DNA of 64,000 bases from contig NZ_CP014766.1 of NCBI RefSeq assembly GCF_001611675.1, positions 372,001 to 436,000 of the forward strand, given 5' to 3'. Positions 44,072 through 53,558 of this stretch are shown piece by piece. Within the stretch, counting starts at the first letter, position 1. Each line of letters begins with the position of its first letter. The DNA comes from Pontibacter akesuensis. Its GTDB lineage: Bacteria > Bacteroidota > Bacteroidia > Cytophagales > Hymenobacteraceae. Position numbers and translations under genes: made by a program. The notes beneath the pieces were generated by a model, which worked only from the letters and a program-made list of their open reading frames with translations, ran no database searches and was not told the DNA's origin.

Positions 44072-44448
44072 AGGCTGATACAGGTTATGCTTTTTCGAAT
44101 TATGTTCTTCAAGTGTCGTTAATATTTACTGCCCCTTTCGCGCGGTATCAGGCAGTACAGCCACACCGTAAAGGGACATGTCTCGTTGGTTCCGGTTGTT
44201 GGTGGAGCCCTTATGTCCGCACGTGCTGCAGTTCCTGATCAAAATATATTTCATCATTTGTGATGAATTATATTTGTATATTAATATATTTACAACCCGG
44301 CTTTATACTTTGGCAATCAGCAGCGGGGGTTATTCTAAGTAGCAGCGCCCTACCAGAATTATCCCTTCAAACTGAAAATTATTTAGCCGCGGCATTCATG
44401 CGTTTGCCTTACGCTTCCCAACTCCAGCAAAAAACGGATTAAAAAAAC
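44072..44448. other. divergent intergenic region between GH13 and PAS kinase genes
   Basis: Holds the promoters of both units. The visible signals are a 7-bp inverted repeat TTCATCA/TGATGAA (44250-44267) and the overlapping TATATTTG box. An open frame with no known features (44260-44442) ends in TAA seven bases before the kinase start, in the same frame; I do not call it a gene. Confidence 0.5.
44250..44276 (+). promoter_or_regulatory. candidate operator and -7 box for the PAS kinase gene
   Basis: TTCATCA (44250-44256), 4-nt spacer, TGATGAA (44261-44267) form a perfect inverted repeat. Directly following it, TATATTTG (44269-44276) is an exact TAnnTTTG box on the plus strand. A regulator bound there would cover the promoter. 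Leader about 165 nt. Confidence 0.4.
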
Positions 44449-46671
44449 TTGCAACCCTCTGTACATACCCCCACCACCCCTACTCAGTCGCTGGAGTTCT
44501 ACCGTTCTATCGTAAGCAAGAACAAGGACCTTTTTTCAGTTATAGACAGGCATGGAAACTATGTGTTCGTAAGCGAGTCGGCGGAGACGATCTACGGCTA
44601 CAAGCCTTCTGATATGGTGGGAAAAAGCAGTTTGTCCTTTATCCACCCGAACGACCAGCCGACGATTCTTGCCTGCATTGCGGCGGTGCTGGCCGGGGAG
44701 TCGCCACAGGTGCCGCCGTTTCGGTACCGCATCAAGAGCGGGGAATGGCGTTGGATACAGTCGGCAGCCACAAACATGCTGGCTGACCCGCATGTGCAGG
44801 GAATTCTGGTTAACTCGCGCGATGTGACAGAGGCTTTCCTACTTTCGAAGGAACGCGATTACCACCAGGCCTACTACAAGTCCCTGTTCTTTGAGCACCC
44901 TGATACCGTATTCACCCTGAGCAACGAAGGTCGTTTTCAGCGGGTGAACCAACATATACAGAAGCTCACCGGCTACAACGTCACCGATCTGGTGGATTCC
45001 CAGTTTGGGGAGATTGTGCACCCTGACAGCATCCCGGCTGCAAATGAAGCTTACAAACGCGTCATGCAGGGCGAGGCACACACCATGGAGATCCGCATCA
45101 TCACTAAGCAACGGCAGGAAAAGCATATCAGCGTATCGGTGATGCCGGTATACTTCGGGGGCGTGATGAAGGGCATCCAGGGCATAGCACGGGACGTGAC
45201 GCAGGCCACCCACACACAGCTGCTGATCAAAGAGCAGGCGCAGCAACTAAACAACATTCTGGAGAGTATTTCAGAGCCGTTTTATGTATTGAACAGCTCC
45301 TGGTGCTTTACCTTTGTGAGCGCCGCCTTTGCCTCTTTCATGCACAAAACGCGTGAGGAACTGGCCGGAAAGCCGATTTGGGAGCTATTCCCCGCGCTTG
45401 TGAACACCAAGCTGTTCAGAGCCTGCAACGAGGTATCGGAAAAACGCAACACCATCCGGTTCGAAGAAACCTACACCAAAACATACCTCCAGCCCTGCAC
45501 CCTGCACTTCACGCTGTACCCGACCGTAGATGGCATTGCGGTGCATTTTGTGGACGTCACTGAATCATACAAGACACAACTGGAGTTGGAGAAACTGTCG
45601 TTGGTTGCCAGTAAGACCATCAACGGTGTAATCATTATGGGTCCTGACCGCAGGATAGACTGGGTAAACGACGGCTTTTGCCGCCTGACCGGCTACGATC
45701 GGCAGGAGGCAATTGGCCTGGTTCCCGGAGAGCTGCTGCGCGGCCCCGACACAGACCCTGCTGTATTGGAGCGCATCCGGCAGAAGTACAAAGCCCTGCA
45801 GCCGTTTTCGGAGGAGTTGCTCTGCTACAAGAAGAGTGGCGAGCGCATCTGGTTGTATATTGACATGACCCCTATCTTCAACGAGGCGGGGCAACTGGTA
45901 AACTTTGTCGCCATTAAGACGGATATCTCCGAGAAAAAGGAGGCAGAGGTGAAACAGCTCAAGCTTGCCGATGACCTTTTCAAGCAGAACCGGGACCTGC
46001 AGCAATTCACCTACATTATTTCGCACAACCTCCGTGCGCCCGTGGCAAATGCACTGGGGCTGGCACGGCTCGTAAACAAGCTCCCAAAGGCCGAACCGGC
46101 TTTCGATCATGCCCTGGACAAGCTCCATACTTCTGTTTTACAGCTGGACTCGGTGATTAAGGACATTAACAACCTGCTTTCCATCCGGGACTCGGGCCGT
46201 GTAACCCCGCGTGAGTTAGTAAACCTAAACCAGGTGTGCCGCGAGGTGCTGGAGAGCTTTGAGACCGAGATAACCCAATGCCGCGCCACCTTCACAATCG
46301 ACATCAATCCGGGGCACAGCCTTTTCTCCATTAAGGCATACTTGTTCAGCATTCTGCACAACCTCATCTCCAATGCCTTGAAATACAGGTCTGAAGAGCG
46401 GCCACTGGAGGTACTAATCAAGGTAGAGCCTGATATGCGGGGCTATGTACTGACCGTTTGCGACAACGGGCTGGGGTTGGACATGCAATTGGTAAAGCAC
46501 CAGCTATTTCAGCTCTACAAGCGCTTCCACCCCTTCATTCACGGCAAGGGAACCGGCTTGTTCCTTGTAAAAACACAGGTAGAGGCATTGGGAGGCAAGA
46601 TAAAAGTAGACAGCATGCCAGACCAAGGCACCACCTTTAGCATTTACCTGGGCGCTAAATCATACAGCTAA
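44449..46671 (+). CDS. multi-PAS sensor histidine kinase
   Basis: A 740-residue cytoplasmic sensor with no TM helices. Four PAS domains: about 15-130 (PAS_3-type, ending GILVNSRDVTE), 140-255, 265-375 and 380-500. An HK region follows with phospho-acceptor H526 in IISHNLRAPV, N-box HNLISNALKYRS, G1 DNGLGLD and G2 GKGTGLFLVK. The start is TTG 44449: an in-frame TAA lies at 44440-44442, and the first ATG (residue 57) would break the first PAS domain. The stand-alone receiver at 47,231 is the likely partner. Confidence 0.9.
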   Translation: MQPSVHTPTTPTQSLEFYRSIVSKNKDLFSVIDRHGNYVFVSESAETIYGYKPSDMVGKSSLSFIHPNDQPTILACIAAVLAGESPQVPPFRYRIKSGEWRWIQSAATNMLADPHVQGILVNSRDVTEAFLLSKERDYHQAYYKSLFFEHPDTVFTLSNEGRFQRVNQHIQKLTGYNVTDLVDSQFGEIVHPDSIPAANEAYKRVMQGEAHTMEIRIITKQRQEKHISVSVMPVYFGGVMKGIQGIARDVTQATHTQLLIKEQAQQLNNILESISEPFYVLNSSWCFTFVSAAFASFMHKTREELAGKPIWELFPALVNTKLFRACNEVSEKRNTIRFEETYTKTYLQPCTLHFTLYPTVDGIAVHFVDVTESYKTQLELEKLSLVASKTINGVIIMGPDRRIDWVNDGFCRLTGYDRQEAIGLVPGELLRGPDTDPAVLERIRQKYKALQPFSEELLCYKKSGERIWLYIDMTPIFNEAGQLVNFVAIKTDISEKKEAEVKQLKLADDLFKQNRDLQQFTYIISHNLRAPVANALGLARLVNKLPKAEPAFDHALDKLHTSVLQLDSVIKDINNLLSIRDSGRVTPRELVNLNQVCREVLESFETEITQCRATFTIDINPGHSLFSIKAYLFSILHNLISNALKYRSEERPLEVLIKVEPDMRGYVLTVCDNGLGLDMQLVKHQLFQLYKRFHPFIHGKGTGLFLVKTQVEALGGKIKVDSMPDQGTTFSIYLGAKSYS

Positions 46672-47230
46672 ACACTGCCCCGCACCAGTTTTTAACCAAA
46701 CTGAATGCCCCTTCTGCGCAGCCACAAGGCACTTATACTGGTTAGCATTTTTTTATGATGCAGCACGTAAGGTAGCACTACTTGGAGGATACCACTAATT
46801 TATTAATTTTCGCTCAAGCAGAATATCCATATACTATAATATACTCAAATCCACTTCGAGGCAAAACGGCACCCCTTCCTTCTATCCCTACTATACTTAG
46901 GTAGCCCAATTTCATTTTACTTCCACACCAGATTGCACTTTTACAACAAAACACATTTCAGCGTCTGCAAACGCAGGAAACAAGTTTTAAAACGTATACA
47001 AGTTCAACAGGAATCCGGTACCTTTGTGCCCGTTCAGGTAAAGGTGAAGAAAGGGGAAATGAAGGATGCTGCTATGAGATCAAAACTTACCTGTAACGAG
47101 GTTCCTCTCCCGGTTCAACTACCCTGACTAACCCCGCAACAGCCACCAGAGGAAAGAAGAATCTTTTCCTGCCAGCGCTTGCCACTTATATCCAACGCAC
47201 AAGTACCCTTAGATTAGTTTAGCGCCCACC
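46672..47230. other. AT-rich gap between kinase and receiver genes
   Basis: A 559-bp stretch without a supported gene. TACCTTTG at 47019-47026 is an exact TAnnTTTG box on the plus strand, about 205 bp before the receiver gene. Around 46825-46860 there is a very AT-rich run of TATA steps. A 64-codon frame over the promoter box has no ATG start and no recognisable features. Confidence 0.45.
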
Positions 47231-47629
47231 ATGTACAAGAAGGTTTTTATAATTGACGATGACGAGGTAAGCGTTTTTCTGACCGAGATGACTTTGGCAA
47301 CTGAAAACTTTGCCCTCCGCTACGACACGTTTCTGAACCCGACCGATGCCTTGGAGCTGCTGCTGCCCTTGCTTACGGAAGAGAACCGAAGCTGCTTGCC
47401 AGATATCGTGTTTCTGGACTTGAACATGCCCTTTATGAGCGGCTGGGATTTCCTGGAAACGCTGCAACCTTACAGCCACCTGCTACAAGGCAACTGCAAA
47501 ATCTATATCCTTTCTTCGTCGGTTGATGCCTATGAGATGGAGCGCGCAAAGAACTATAGCCTTCTGACCGGGTTTCTGCACAAGCCCATTTGCGAGAAAA
47601 CCATACACCAGTTGACAGCTGGCCAGTAG
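47231..47629 (+). CDS. single-domain response regulator (CheY-like)
   Basis: A 132-residue receiver domain only. Acidic pocket IIDDDE (9-11), phospho-acceptor D63 in FLDLNMPFMSGW, switch Ser in ILSSS (about 93) and K118 in HKP. No output domain, so it must act by protein contact or as a phosphotransfer sink. It lies 560 bp after the multi-PAS kinase and such pairs are common in Bacteroidota; the pairing is inference. Confidence 0.9.
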   Translation: MYKKVFIIDDDEVSVFLTEMTLATENFALRYDTFLNPTDALELLLPLLTEENRSCLPDIVFLDLNMPFMSGWDFLETLQPYSHLLQGNCKIYILSSSVDAYEMERAKNYSLLTGFLHKPICEKTIHQLTAGQ

Positions 47630-47695
47630 AGGGCTGTTTATACTTGTTTCCTCCCGCTTCACAAAAACTTACTGGTGTGCTTTTACCGTAAGTTA

Positions 47696-47703
47696 TACCT
47701 TTG
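47696..47703 (+). promoter_or_regulatory. -7 box upstream of FUSC-family gene
   Basis: TACCTTTG, an exact TAnnTTTG, 50 bp before the ATG at 47753. The surrounding TACCTTTGCC matches the context of the dinB box at 17129. Confidence 0.5.
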
Positions 47704-47752
47704 CCTGCCGCCCGTTAGCGGCGTAAAAGAATACAGGAAGCGACAAGTATAA

Positions 47753-48805
47753 ATGCCGGGATTCGCAGACATGTTCGCCCGCGTGGGCTTAACCCTCCAG
47801 ATCGTGAAGACGGCGCTGGCCGCAGCGGTGTCCTGGATGCTGGCCACAGCCGTGCTGGATTCCGGCTTTCCATACTTCGCGCCGCTTGCCGCCATACTTA
47901 CCGTGCAGGTAACAGTAGCTGACTCTGTCGAGAAAGCCACCCAGCGCATAATCGGCATTGTGGGCGGCGTGGCGGTCAGTTTGCTTATCGGGCACTGGCT
48001 CAGCATCAGCAGTTTCTCTATTTTCCTGGTGATACTGGTGGGCATGGCTATTTCCAAGGCGCTCCGCATGAATCCGCAGATCGTGTCGCAGGTGGCGGTG
48101 AGCTCTTTTCTGGTGCTGGCTTTCGGGATGAAGGAAGAAGGCTATGCGCTGGAGCGGGTGGTGGAAACCCTGATGGGCTCAGTGGTGGCAGTGCTGATCA
48201 ACGCGCTGATTGTGCCGCAGAACGCGATTCCGGAAGTAGAGAAAAGTATCCTTACGATGGGCGAAAAGGCTACGGCTACCTTAAGCTTTCTCTCGCAACA
48301 GCTCCACCAGACAGAGAAAGGGCAACTGGTGGGCAGGCAGGAAACAGATGCACTCATTGCGGCACACGAGGCAAGTATAACGGCCCTGCAGCTTGCCGAG
48401 CAGAGCCTCAAGTATAACCCCTTTCTAACGCAAAAGCGCACGTACCTCAGCCGCCTGACCATCGTGGTGAAGCGGCTGGAGCACATCACCACCCAAATCC
48501 GGGGCATCCGCCGGGGTATAGCTGATCTCAACTCTGCGCGTATTTTTCAGCATGAACTGCAGGACACGCAGGCGCTGCAGGAAGCCGTGGCGGCAACTGC
48601 CAACTGCATCAACCTTTTCAGCCATGCCATGGTAACGCCCACCGAAGCGGAGCGCCAGGAACTGCTGGCAGCCATCAGAGAGGCGCAACTACTGCAGAAC
48701 CGCTGCCTCGACACCCTCCGCAACATCAACTCCAACCGCACACTCCGCGATGTGGGCAGCATTCTCACCGACCTGAACCGCATCTTGAAAGAAGTAGAAC
48801 GCTGA
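47753..48805 (+). CDS. FUSC/aromatic acid exporter family membrane protein
   Basis: A 350-residue inner-membrane protein. About five or six TM helices lie within residues 10-160 (TALAAAVSWMLATAVL, APLAAILTVQVTVADS, IIGIVGGVAVSLLIGHWL, FSIFLVILVGMAI, VVETLMGSVVAVLINALIV). A long helical, partly coiled-coil cytoplasmic region (about 165-350) follows. The VTVADSVEKATQRIIGIVGG segment is typical of the ArAE_1/DUF939 type. Possible efflux of aromatic or other organic acids; substrate unknown. An old-yellow-enzyme gene follows 92 bp downstream. Confidence 0.83.
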   Translation: MPGFADMFARVGLTLQIVKTALAAAVSWMLATAVLDSGFPYFAPLAAILTVQVTVADSVEKATQRIIGIVGGVAVSLLIGHWLSISSFSIFLVILVGMAISKALRMNPQIVSQVAVSSFLVLAFGMKEEGYALERVVETLMGSVVAVLINALIVPQNAIPEVEKSILTMGEKATATLSFLSQQLHQTEKGQLVGRQETDALIAAHEASITALQLAEQSLKYNPFLTQKRTYLSRLTIVVKRLEHITTQIRGIRRGIADLNSARIFQHELQDTQALQEAVAATANCINLFSHAMVTPTEAERQELLAAIREAQLLQNRCLDTLRNINSNRTLRDVGSILTDLNRILKEVER

Positions 48806-48897
48806 TGCTGCCATACGTATACGTATACTTGCTTTGCAGCCACAACAAAGGCAGGCTGCAGCTGTTGCTATACCATTAATAAAAAACAGAATCAGAA

Positions 48898-49971
48898 ATG
48901 TCACTACTATTTTCCCCGTTAACGCTCCGCGGCATCACGCTCCGGAACCGCATTGCCGTATCTCCGATGTGCATGTACAGCAGCCAGGATGGTTTTGCCA
49001 CCGACTGGCACTTGGTGCACCTGGGCAGCCGTGCGGTGGGCGGTGCCGGATTGATCATTGCTGAGGCCACGGCCGTTGTGCCCGAGGGCCGCATCACGCC
49101 CCACGACCTGGGGCTTTGGAATGATGCACACATTGAGGGGCTGCAACGCATCACGAAATTCATAACCGAGCAGGGAGCCGTGCCGGGCGTGCAGTTGGCG
49201 CATGCCGGCCGGAAGGCCAGCCACCACAGGCCCTGGGACGGCGGCGGCGCTATTTCGCCGCAGGAGGAAAACGGCTGGCAAACAGTGGCTCCCAGTGCCG
49301 TACCGTTTGATGAGGGCGAACCTACCCCTACTGCGCTTTCCGAAGAAGGCATTCAGCAGGTGATCGCTGCCTTTGAAGCCTCAGCGAAGCGTGCCTTGGA
49401 AGCTGGCTTTAAGGTGATTGAAATACACGCCGCGCACGGATACCTGCTGCACGAGTTTTATTCGCCGCTCAGCAACCAGCGCACAGACAAGTATGGCGGC
49501 TCCTTTGAGAACCGCATCCGGCTCACGCTGGAAGTAACCGAGCGCCTGCGTAAGGTATGGCCGGAGGAGCTACCGATCATCGTGCGTATTTCCGCCACCG
49601 ACTGGACAGAAGGCGGCTGGACGGGCGACGACTCCGTGGCCCTGGCCAAAGAGTTAAAAAAGCTGGGTGTGGATTTGGTTGACTGCTCTACGGGCGGCAA
49701 TGTGCCCCGTGCTTCCATTCCGGTGGGGCCGGGATACCAGGTGCCCTTTGCTGAGCAGGTAAAGAAAGAGGCAGATGTTTTAACCGGAGCCGTAGGCATG
49801 ATCACAGATACACAGCAGGCGGAGGAAATTCTGGCCAGCGGTCAGGCTGACATCGTACTGCTGGCCCGTGAGATGCTCCGCGACCCGTATTTTGCCCTGC
49901 ATGTCGCTCATGAACTTGGTGCCGAGCAGGCGTGGCCGCCGCAGTACGAGCGGGCAAAACCGAGAAAATAA
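48898..49971 (+). CDS. namA: NADPH dehydrogenase, old yellow enzyme family (YqjM/NamA type)
   Basis: A 357-residue FMN-dependent ene-reductase. C25 in VSPMCMYSS corresponds to the redox-tuning Cys of YqjM. H177 and H180 in IEIHAAHGYLLHEFYSPLSNQR bind the substrate carbonyl, and the FMN phosphate loop is around GMITD and LLAREMLRDPYF. Reduces activated C=C bonds of enals, enones, nitro compounds or quinones in the cytoplasm. The small GNAT gene follows by 54 bp and may be co-transcribed. Confidence 0.93.
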   Translation: MSLLFSPLTLRGITLRNRIAVSPMCMYSSQDGFATDWHLVHLGSRAVGGAGLIIAEATAVVPEGRITPHDLGLWNDAHIEGLQRITKFITEQGAVPGVQLAHAGRKASHHRPWDGGGAISPQEENGWQTVAPSAVPFDEGEPTPTALSEEGIQQVIAAFEASAKRALEAGFKVIEIHAAHGYLLHEFYSPLSNQRTDKYGGSFENRIRLTLEVTERLRKVWPEELPIIVRISATDWTEGGWTGDDSVALAKELKKLGVDLVDCSTGGNVPRASIPVGPGYQVPFAEQVKKEADVLTGAVGMITDTQQAEEILASGQADIVLLAREMLRDPYFALHVAHELGAEQAWPPQYERAKPRK

Positions 49972-50025
49972 TTAACACCCCGCGCCCCGACACGTAAGTG
50001 CTAGGGTATCAAATATGAAATCAAG

Positions 50026-50310
50026 ATGAGCCAAAACATAATTCACGACGAAGAAGATCTCCGCTTTTACATCACGTTTGAGAGCGACGATGCGGAACTG
50101 ACTTACACGTACCCGGAAACCGAGGTAATGGACTTTGACCATACTTTTGTTCCGGAGGACCAGCGCGGACAGGGAGTTGCCGATAAACTGGTGCACGAGG
50201 GGCTGGAGTTCGCTAAATCAAACAACTACAAGGTGATTGCCTCCTGTCCGGTGGTGGAAGCCTACATCAAGCGCCACAAGGAGTACCAGGACATGGTGCA
50301 TCCGGTGTAG
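50026..50310 (+). CDS. small GNAT-like N-acetyltransferase (YjdJ type)
   Basis: A 94-residue single-domain protein. ELTYTYPETEVMDFDHTFVPEDQRGQGVADKLVHEGLEFAKSN in part gives the beta4 strand and the acetyl-CoA pyrophosphate loop Q/RxxGxG (QRGQGVA), followed by CPVVEAYIKRHKEY. This is the minimal GNAT type found in YjdJ-like proteins, with unknown acceptor. A terminator lies at 50449-50487. Confidence 0.87.
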   Translation: MSQNIIHDEEDLRFYITFESDDAELTYTYPETEVMDFDHTFVPEDQRGQGVADKLVHEGLEFAKSNNYKVIASCPVVEAYIKRHKEYQDMVHPV

Positions 50311-50448
50311 CAAAATCTGTTCCGCCTCTACAGTTAAAACAGAAAGTATAAATCAGCGTTGGTGTTACCAAGTATAAGTTCTGTGTAAGAAGCCGCAATC
50401 GCATCAACAACTTTGGTAAATCAACCGAAAAAGCTATCTTAGCTACTG

Positions 50449-50487
50449 CATCCTGCCCAGAAATTAATCGTCGGGGCAGGATGTTTT
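50449..50487 (+). terminator. terminator upstream of M1 peptidase gene
   Basis: CATCCTGCCC (50449-50458) pairs perfectly with GGGCAGGATG (50474-50483), followed by TTTT. It closes the namA-GNAT unit and lies only 27 bp before the M1 peptidase ATG. Confidence 0.65.
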
Positions 50488-50513
50488 GTATCTGATTCAC
50501 CCAAACACAACCC

Positions 50514-52163
50514 ATGACTACACGCCACTTAATCAAATCGCTGGCTCTTGGTGCCGTACTTAGCCTTGGTGCCACAGCGGCACAGGCCCAGGAGTTCAGC
50601 CGCCAGGACACCCTGCGGGGCAGCATAACACCAGAGCGTGCCTGGTGGGACCTCACTTTTTACGACCTCGACCTTGCCGTCAACATCAAGGACAGCACCT
50701 TTTCAGGCAGCAACGTAATCCGTTATAAGGTGCTGGAGCCGAAGCAGCGCATGCAGGTAGATTTGCAGCCGCCGATGCGCATCGAGAAGGTAACACAGAA
50801 TGGCAAAGAACTGAAGGTTGAGAATGATGGCAATGTGTGGTACGTGAACCTGCAGGAGCCGCAGAAAGTGGGCGAGGAAAAGGAGATAAAAGTATTTTAC
50901 AGCGGCAAACCCCAGGTCAGCGAAAACCCACCCTGGAGCGGCGGCATTACGTGGCAGCGCGACCAGAACGGCCGACCGTTTATTGCCAGCTCTAATCAGG
51001 GCGACGGCGCCAGCCTCTGGTGGCCGAACAAAGACCATATGTACGATGAGCCCGATAGCATGCGCATGAGCGTGCGTGTTCCCAAGGGGCTGATGGACGT
51101 GAGCAACGGACGCCTGAAAAAGGTGCAGGAGCACGGCGACGGCAGCAAGACATTTACCTGGTATGTCACCAACCCCATCAACAACTATGGCGTGAATGTG
51201 AACATAGCCGATTATGTGCACTTCTCTGACAAGTATAAAGGCGAAAAGGGGGTGCTGGACCTGGAGTACTATGTGCTGCGCAACAACCTGGAGAAGGCAA
51301 AAGAGCAGTTTAAGCAGGTACCCCTGATGCTGCAGGCCTTTGAACACTGGTTTGGCCCCTACCCTTTTTATGAGGACAGCTACAAACTGGTGGAGGCGCC
51401 TTACCTGGGCATGGAGCATCAAAGCTCGGTAACCTACGGCAATGGTTACCAGAACGGCTACCTGGGGCGTGACCTAAGCGGCACGGGTTGGGGTAAGAAG
51501 TTTGACTTCATTATCATACATGAGTCCGGGCACGAGTGGTTCGCCAACAACATCACCTACAAGGACATTGCCGACATGTGGATTCACGAGAGCTTCACGA
51601 ACTATTCCGAGTCCCTCTTTTTAGATTATCACTATGGCACCAAGGCGGCAAATGAGTACATCATCGGCCTGCGCAACCTTATTCAGAACGACAAACCGAT
51701 CATCGGCAAGTATAACGTGAACCACTCGGGCTCAGGCGACATGTATCCGAAGGGGGCCAATATGCTGCACAACCTGCGCCAGATTGTGAACAACGATGAA
51801 AAGTGGCGCAGCATCCTGCGTGGCCTGAACAAGGATTTCTACCACCAGACCGTTGCCACACAGCAGATAGAGGAGTACCTGAGCCAGAAGATTGGCCGCA
51901 ACCTCACCCCTGTTTTCGACCAGTACCTGCGTGATGTGCGCATTCCGGAACTACAGTATAAAATTAATGGTAAGGAGCTGCAGTACCGCTGGGCCAACAC
52001 CGTAAGCAATTTCGACATGCCGGTGAAGGTAACTGTGGATGGCAGGGAGCAATGGCTGGAGCCAACCACCACCTGGAAAGAATTGAAAACGGCAAAGAAA
52101 AACCCGAAGGTGGAGGTAGACAAGAACTTCTATGTAACAGCGCAGAAAGTAACAACTTCCTAA
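50514..52163 (+). CDS. exported M1-family zinc aminopeptidase
   Basis: A 549-residue gluzincin. Signal peptide 1-26 (ending AQAQE). An N-terminal beta-domain includes WPNKDHMYDEPDSMRMSV. The GAMEN-like exopeptidase motif is LGMEHQSS. The zinc site is H336-E337-S-G-H340 with E359 in WIHESF, and Tyr in the following helix region. It is shorter than canonical aminopeptidase N, lacking the long C-terminal helical domain, as usual in Bacteroidota M1 proteins. Periplasmic peptide degradation. Confidence 0.92.
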   Translation: MTTRHLIKSLALGAVLSLGATAAQAQEFSRQDTLRGSITPERAWWDLTFYDLDLAVNIKDSTFSGSNVIRYKVLEPKQRMQVDLQPPMRIEKVTQNGKELKVENDGNVWYVNLQEPQKVGEEKEIKVFYSGKPQVSENPPWSGGITWQRDQNGRPFIASSNQGDGASLWWPNKDHMYDEPDSMRMSVRVPKGLMDVSNGRLKKVQEHGDGSKTFTWYVTNPINNYGVNVNIADYVHFSDKYKGEKGVLDLEYYVLRNNLEKAKEQFKQVPLMLQAFEHWFGPYPFYEDSYKLVEAPYLGMEHQSSVTYGNGYQNGYLGRDLSGTGWGKKFDFIIIHESGHEWFANNITYKDIADMWIHESFTNYSESLFLDYHYGTKAANEYIIGLRNLIQNDKPIIGKYNVNHSGSGDMYPKGANMLHNLRQIVNNDEKWRSILRGLNKDFYHQTVATQQIEEYLSQKIGRNLTPVFDQYLRDVRIPELQYKINGKELQYRWANTVSNFDMPVKVTVDGREQWLEPTTTWKELKTAKKNPKVEVDKNFYVTAQKVTTS

Positions 52164-52188
52164 GTATAAAACTAAGCATCAAGTATAT

Positions 52189-52225
52189 GCACCGCCTTTA
52201 CCACAAGGGCGGTGCTTTGCTTTTT
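52189..52225 (+). terminator. terminator of M1 peptidase gene
   Basis: GCACCGCC (52189-52196) pairs with GGCGGTGC (52208-52215), followed by a T-rich tail with TTTTT at 52221-52225. It lies 26 nt after the stop. Confidence 0.75.
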
Positions 52226-52295
52226 AGGAATGAGAGTTGCAGGTGCTGCCCCAATTCAACATATTTATACTTTAACCCTCAATTTATACTTCGCT

Positions 52296-53558
52296 ATGCT
52301 CCGGATTCTAACCTTCGCTATACTTCTGCTTTCCTGCTACACACCCACTTTACTTGCCCAGGATTCTTATACCCTGCTGAAACCGGACCGCGTTTTTGAT
52401 GGCGAGAAGATGCAGGAGAACTGGCAGGTGCTGGTGAAGAATGACAAAATTGAAGCCGTAGGGCCGCAGCTGCAGGCACCGAGCAATACAAGGGTTCGCG
52501 ACCTGAAAGGAATGACGCTGCTGCCAGGTTTGATAGAGGGCCACAGCCACCTGCTGCTGCACCCGTACAACGAAACGCCCTGGAACGACCAGGTGCTGCG
52601 CGAGTCCCGTGCGGAGCGAGTGGCCCGCGCCACCGTGCACGCAAACAAAACGTTACTTGCCGGCTTCACCACCGTGCGCGACCTGGGTTCTGAGGGAGCC
52701 GGTTTTGATGATGTGGGTCTGAAGCAGGCAATTGAAAAGGGTGCCATACCCGGACCGCGGATGCTTGTAGCCACCAAGGCGCTTGTGGCCACCGGCAGCT
52801 ACGGCCCCAAAGAGCTTAGCTACGACATCGAAACGCCCATTGGCGCGGCAGAGGCCGATGGGCTGGAAGGTGTAACCCGCGAAGTACGCGACCAGATTGG
52901 CCACGGCGCGGATATCATCAAAGTATACGCCGACTACCGCTGGGGCCTTAACGGGGAGGCTGCTCCTACCTTTACCCTGGAAGAGCTTAAGAAAATAGTG
53001 GAGATTGCAAGCAGCAGCGGCCGCCCCGTGGTAGCCCATGCCGCTACGCCGGAGGGAATGCGGCGCGCCATACTTGCCGGCGTTGCCACCATAGAGCATG
53101 CCGATGGTGCCACGCCAGAAATTTACCGCCTCATGAAAAAGAACAACGTCGCCTTGTACCCAACGCTGGCCGCCGGCGATGCCATCTCTCAGTACCGGGG
53201 CTGGAACAAAGGCCAGGACCCGGAGCCAACACGAATCAAGGAGAAAAGAGACAGTTTTGCCGCAGCCCTGAAGTCAGGTGTCACGATTGGAATGGGTGGC
53301 GATGTGGGCGTGTTCCCCCATGGCGATAACGCGCGGGAGATGGAGCTGATGGTGGACTACGGCATGAAACCACTTCAGGTGCTACAAGCCGCCACCTCAG
53401 TAAACGCCGATGCTTTTGGCATTGCAGGCAAAGTAGGCCGCATCAAACCGGGCTTGCTGGCCGACCTAGTGGCCGTGCAGGGGAATCCTGTGGAGGATAT
53501 CTCTAAAGTGCGGGAGGTACAACTGGTGATGAAGGGCGGCGAGGTCTACAAAGACTAA
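52296..53558 (+). CDS. exported amidohydrolase (imidazolonepropionase/prolidase-like)
   Basis: A 420-residue metal-dependent hydrolase. The ATG at 52296 gives a signal peptide (MLRILTFAILLLSCYTPTLLAQ); the frame is open 28 codons upstream without signal character. Metal-site residues: H83 and H85 in EGHSHLLL, a Lys in DIIKVYAD that is probably carboxylated, His in VVAHAAT, His in TIEHADG and Asp in GGDVGVF. Probably hydrolyses dipeptides or related amides in the periplasm, following the M1 peptidase. Three TATACTT heptamers lie at 52266, 52285 and 52319. Its stop overlaps the convergent MscS gene by 4 bp. Confidence 0.88.
   Translation: MLRILTFAILLLSCYTPTLLAQDSYTLLKPDRVFDGEKMQENWQVLVKNDKIEAVGPQLQAPSNTRVRDLKGMTLLPGLIEGHSHLLLHPYNETPWNDQVLRESRAERVARATVHANKTLLAGFTTVRDLGSEGAGFDDVGLKQAIEKGAIPGPRMLVATKALVATGSYGPKELSYDIETPIGAAEADGLEGVTREVRDQIGHGADIIKVYADYRWGLNGEAAPTFTLEELKKIVEIASSSGRPVVAHAATPEGMRRAILAGVATIEHADGATPEIYRLMKKNNVALYPTLAAGDAISQYRGWNKGQDPEPTRIKEKRDSFAAALKSGVTIGMGGDVGVFPHGDNAREMELMVDYGMKPLQVLQAATSVNADAFGIAGKVGRIKPGLLADLVAVQGNPVEDISKVREVQLVMKGGEVYKD

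Noticed and set aside
46933-47127. 64-codon frame upstream of the receiver gene
   Set aside because: Starts without ATG, covers a promoter box, and has no protein features.
52212-52295. Upstream extension of the amidohydrolase frame
   Set aside because: Begins inside the terminator of the M1 gene and hides the signal peptide.
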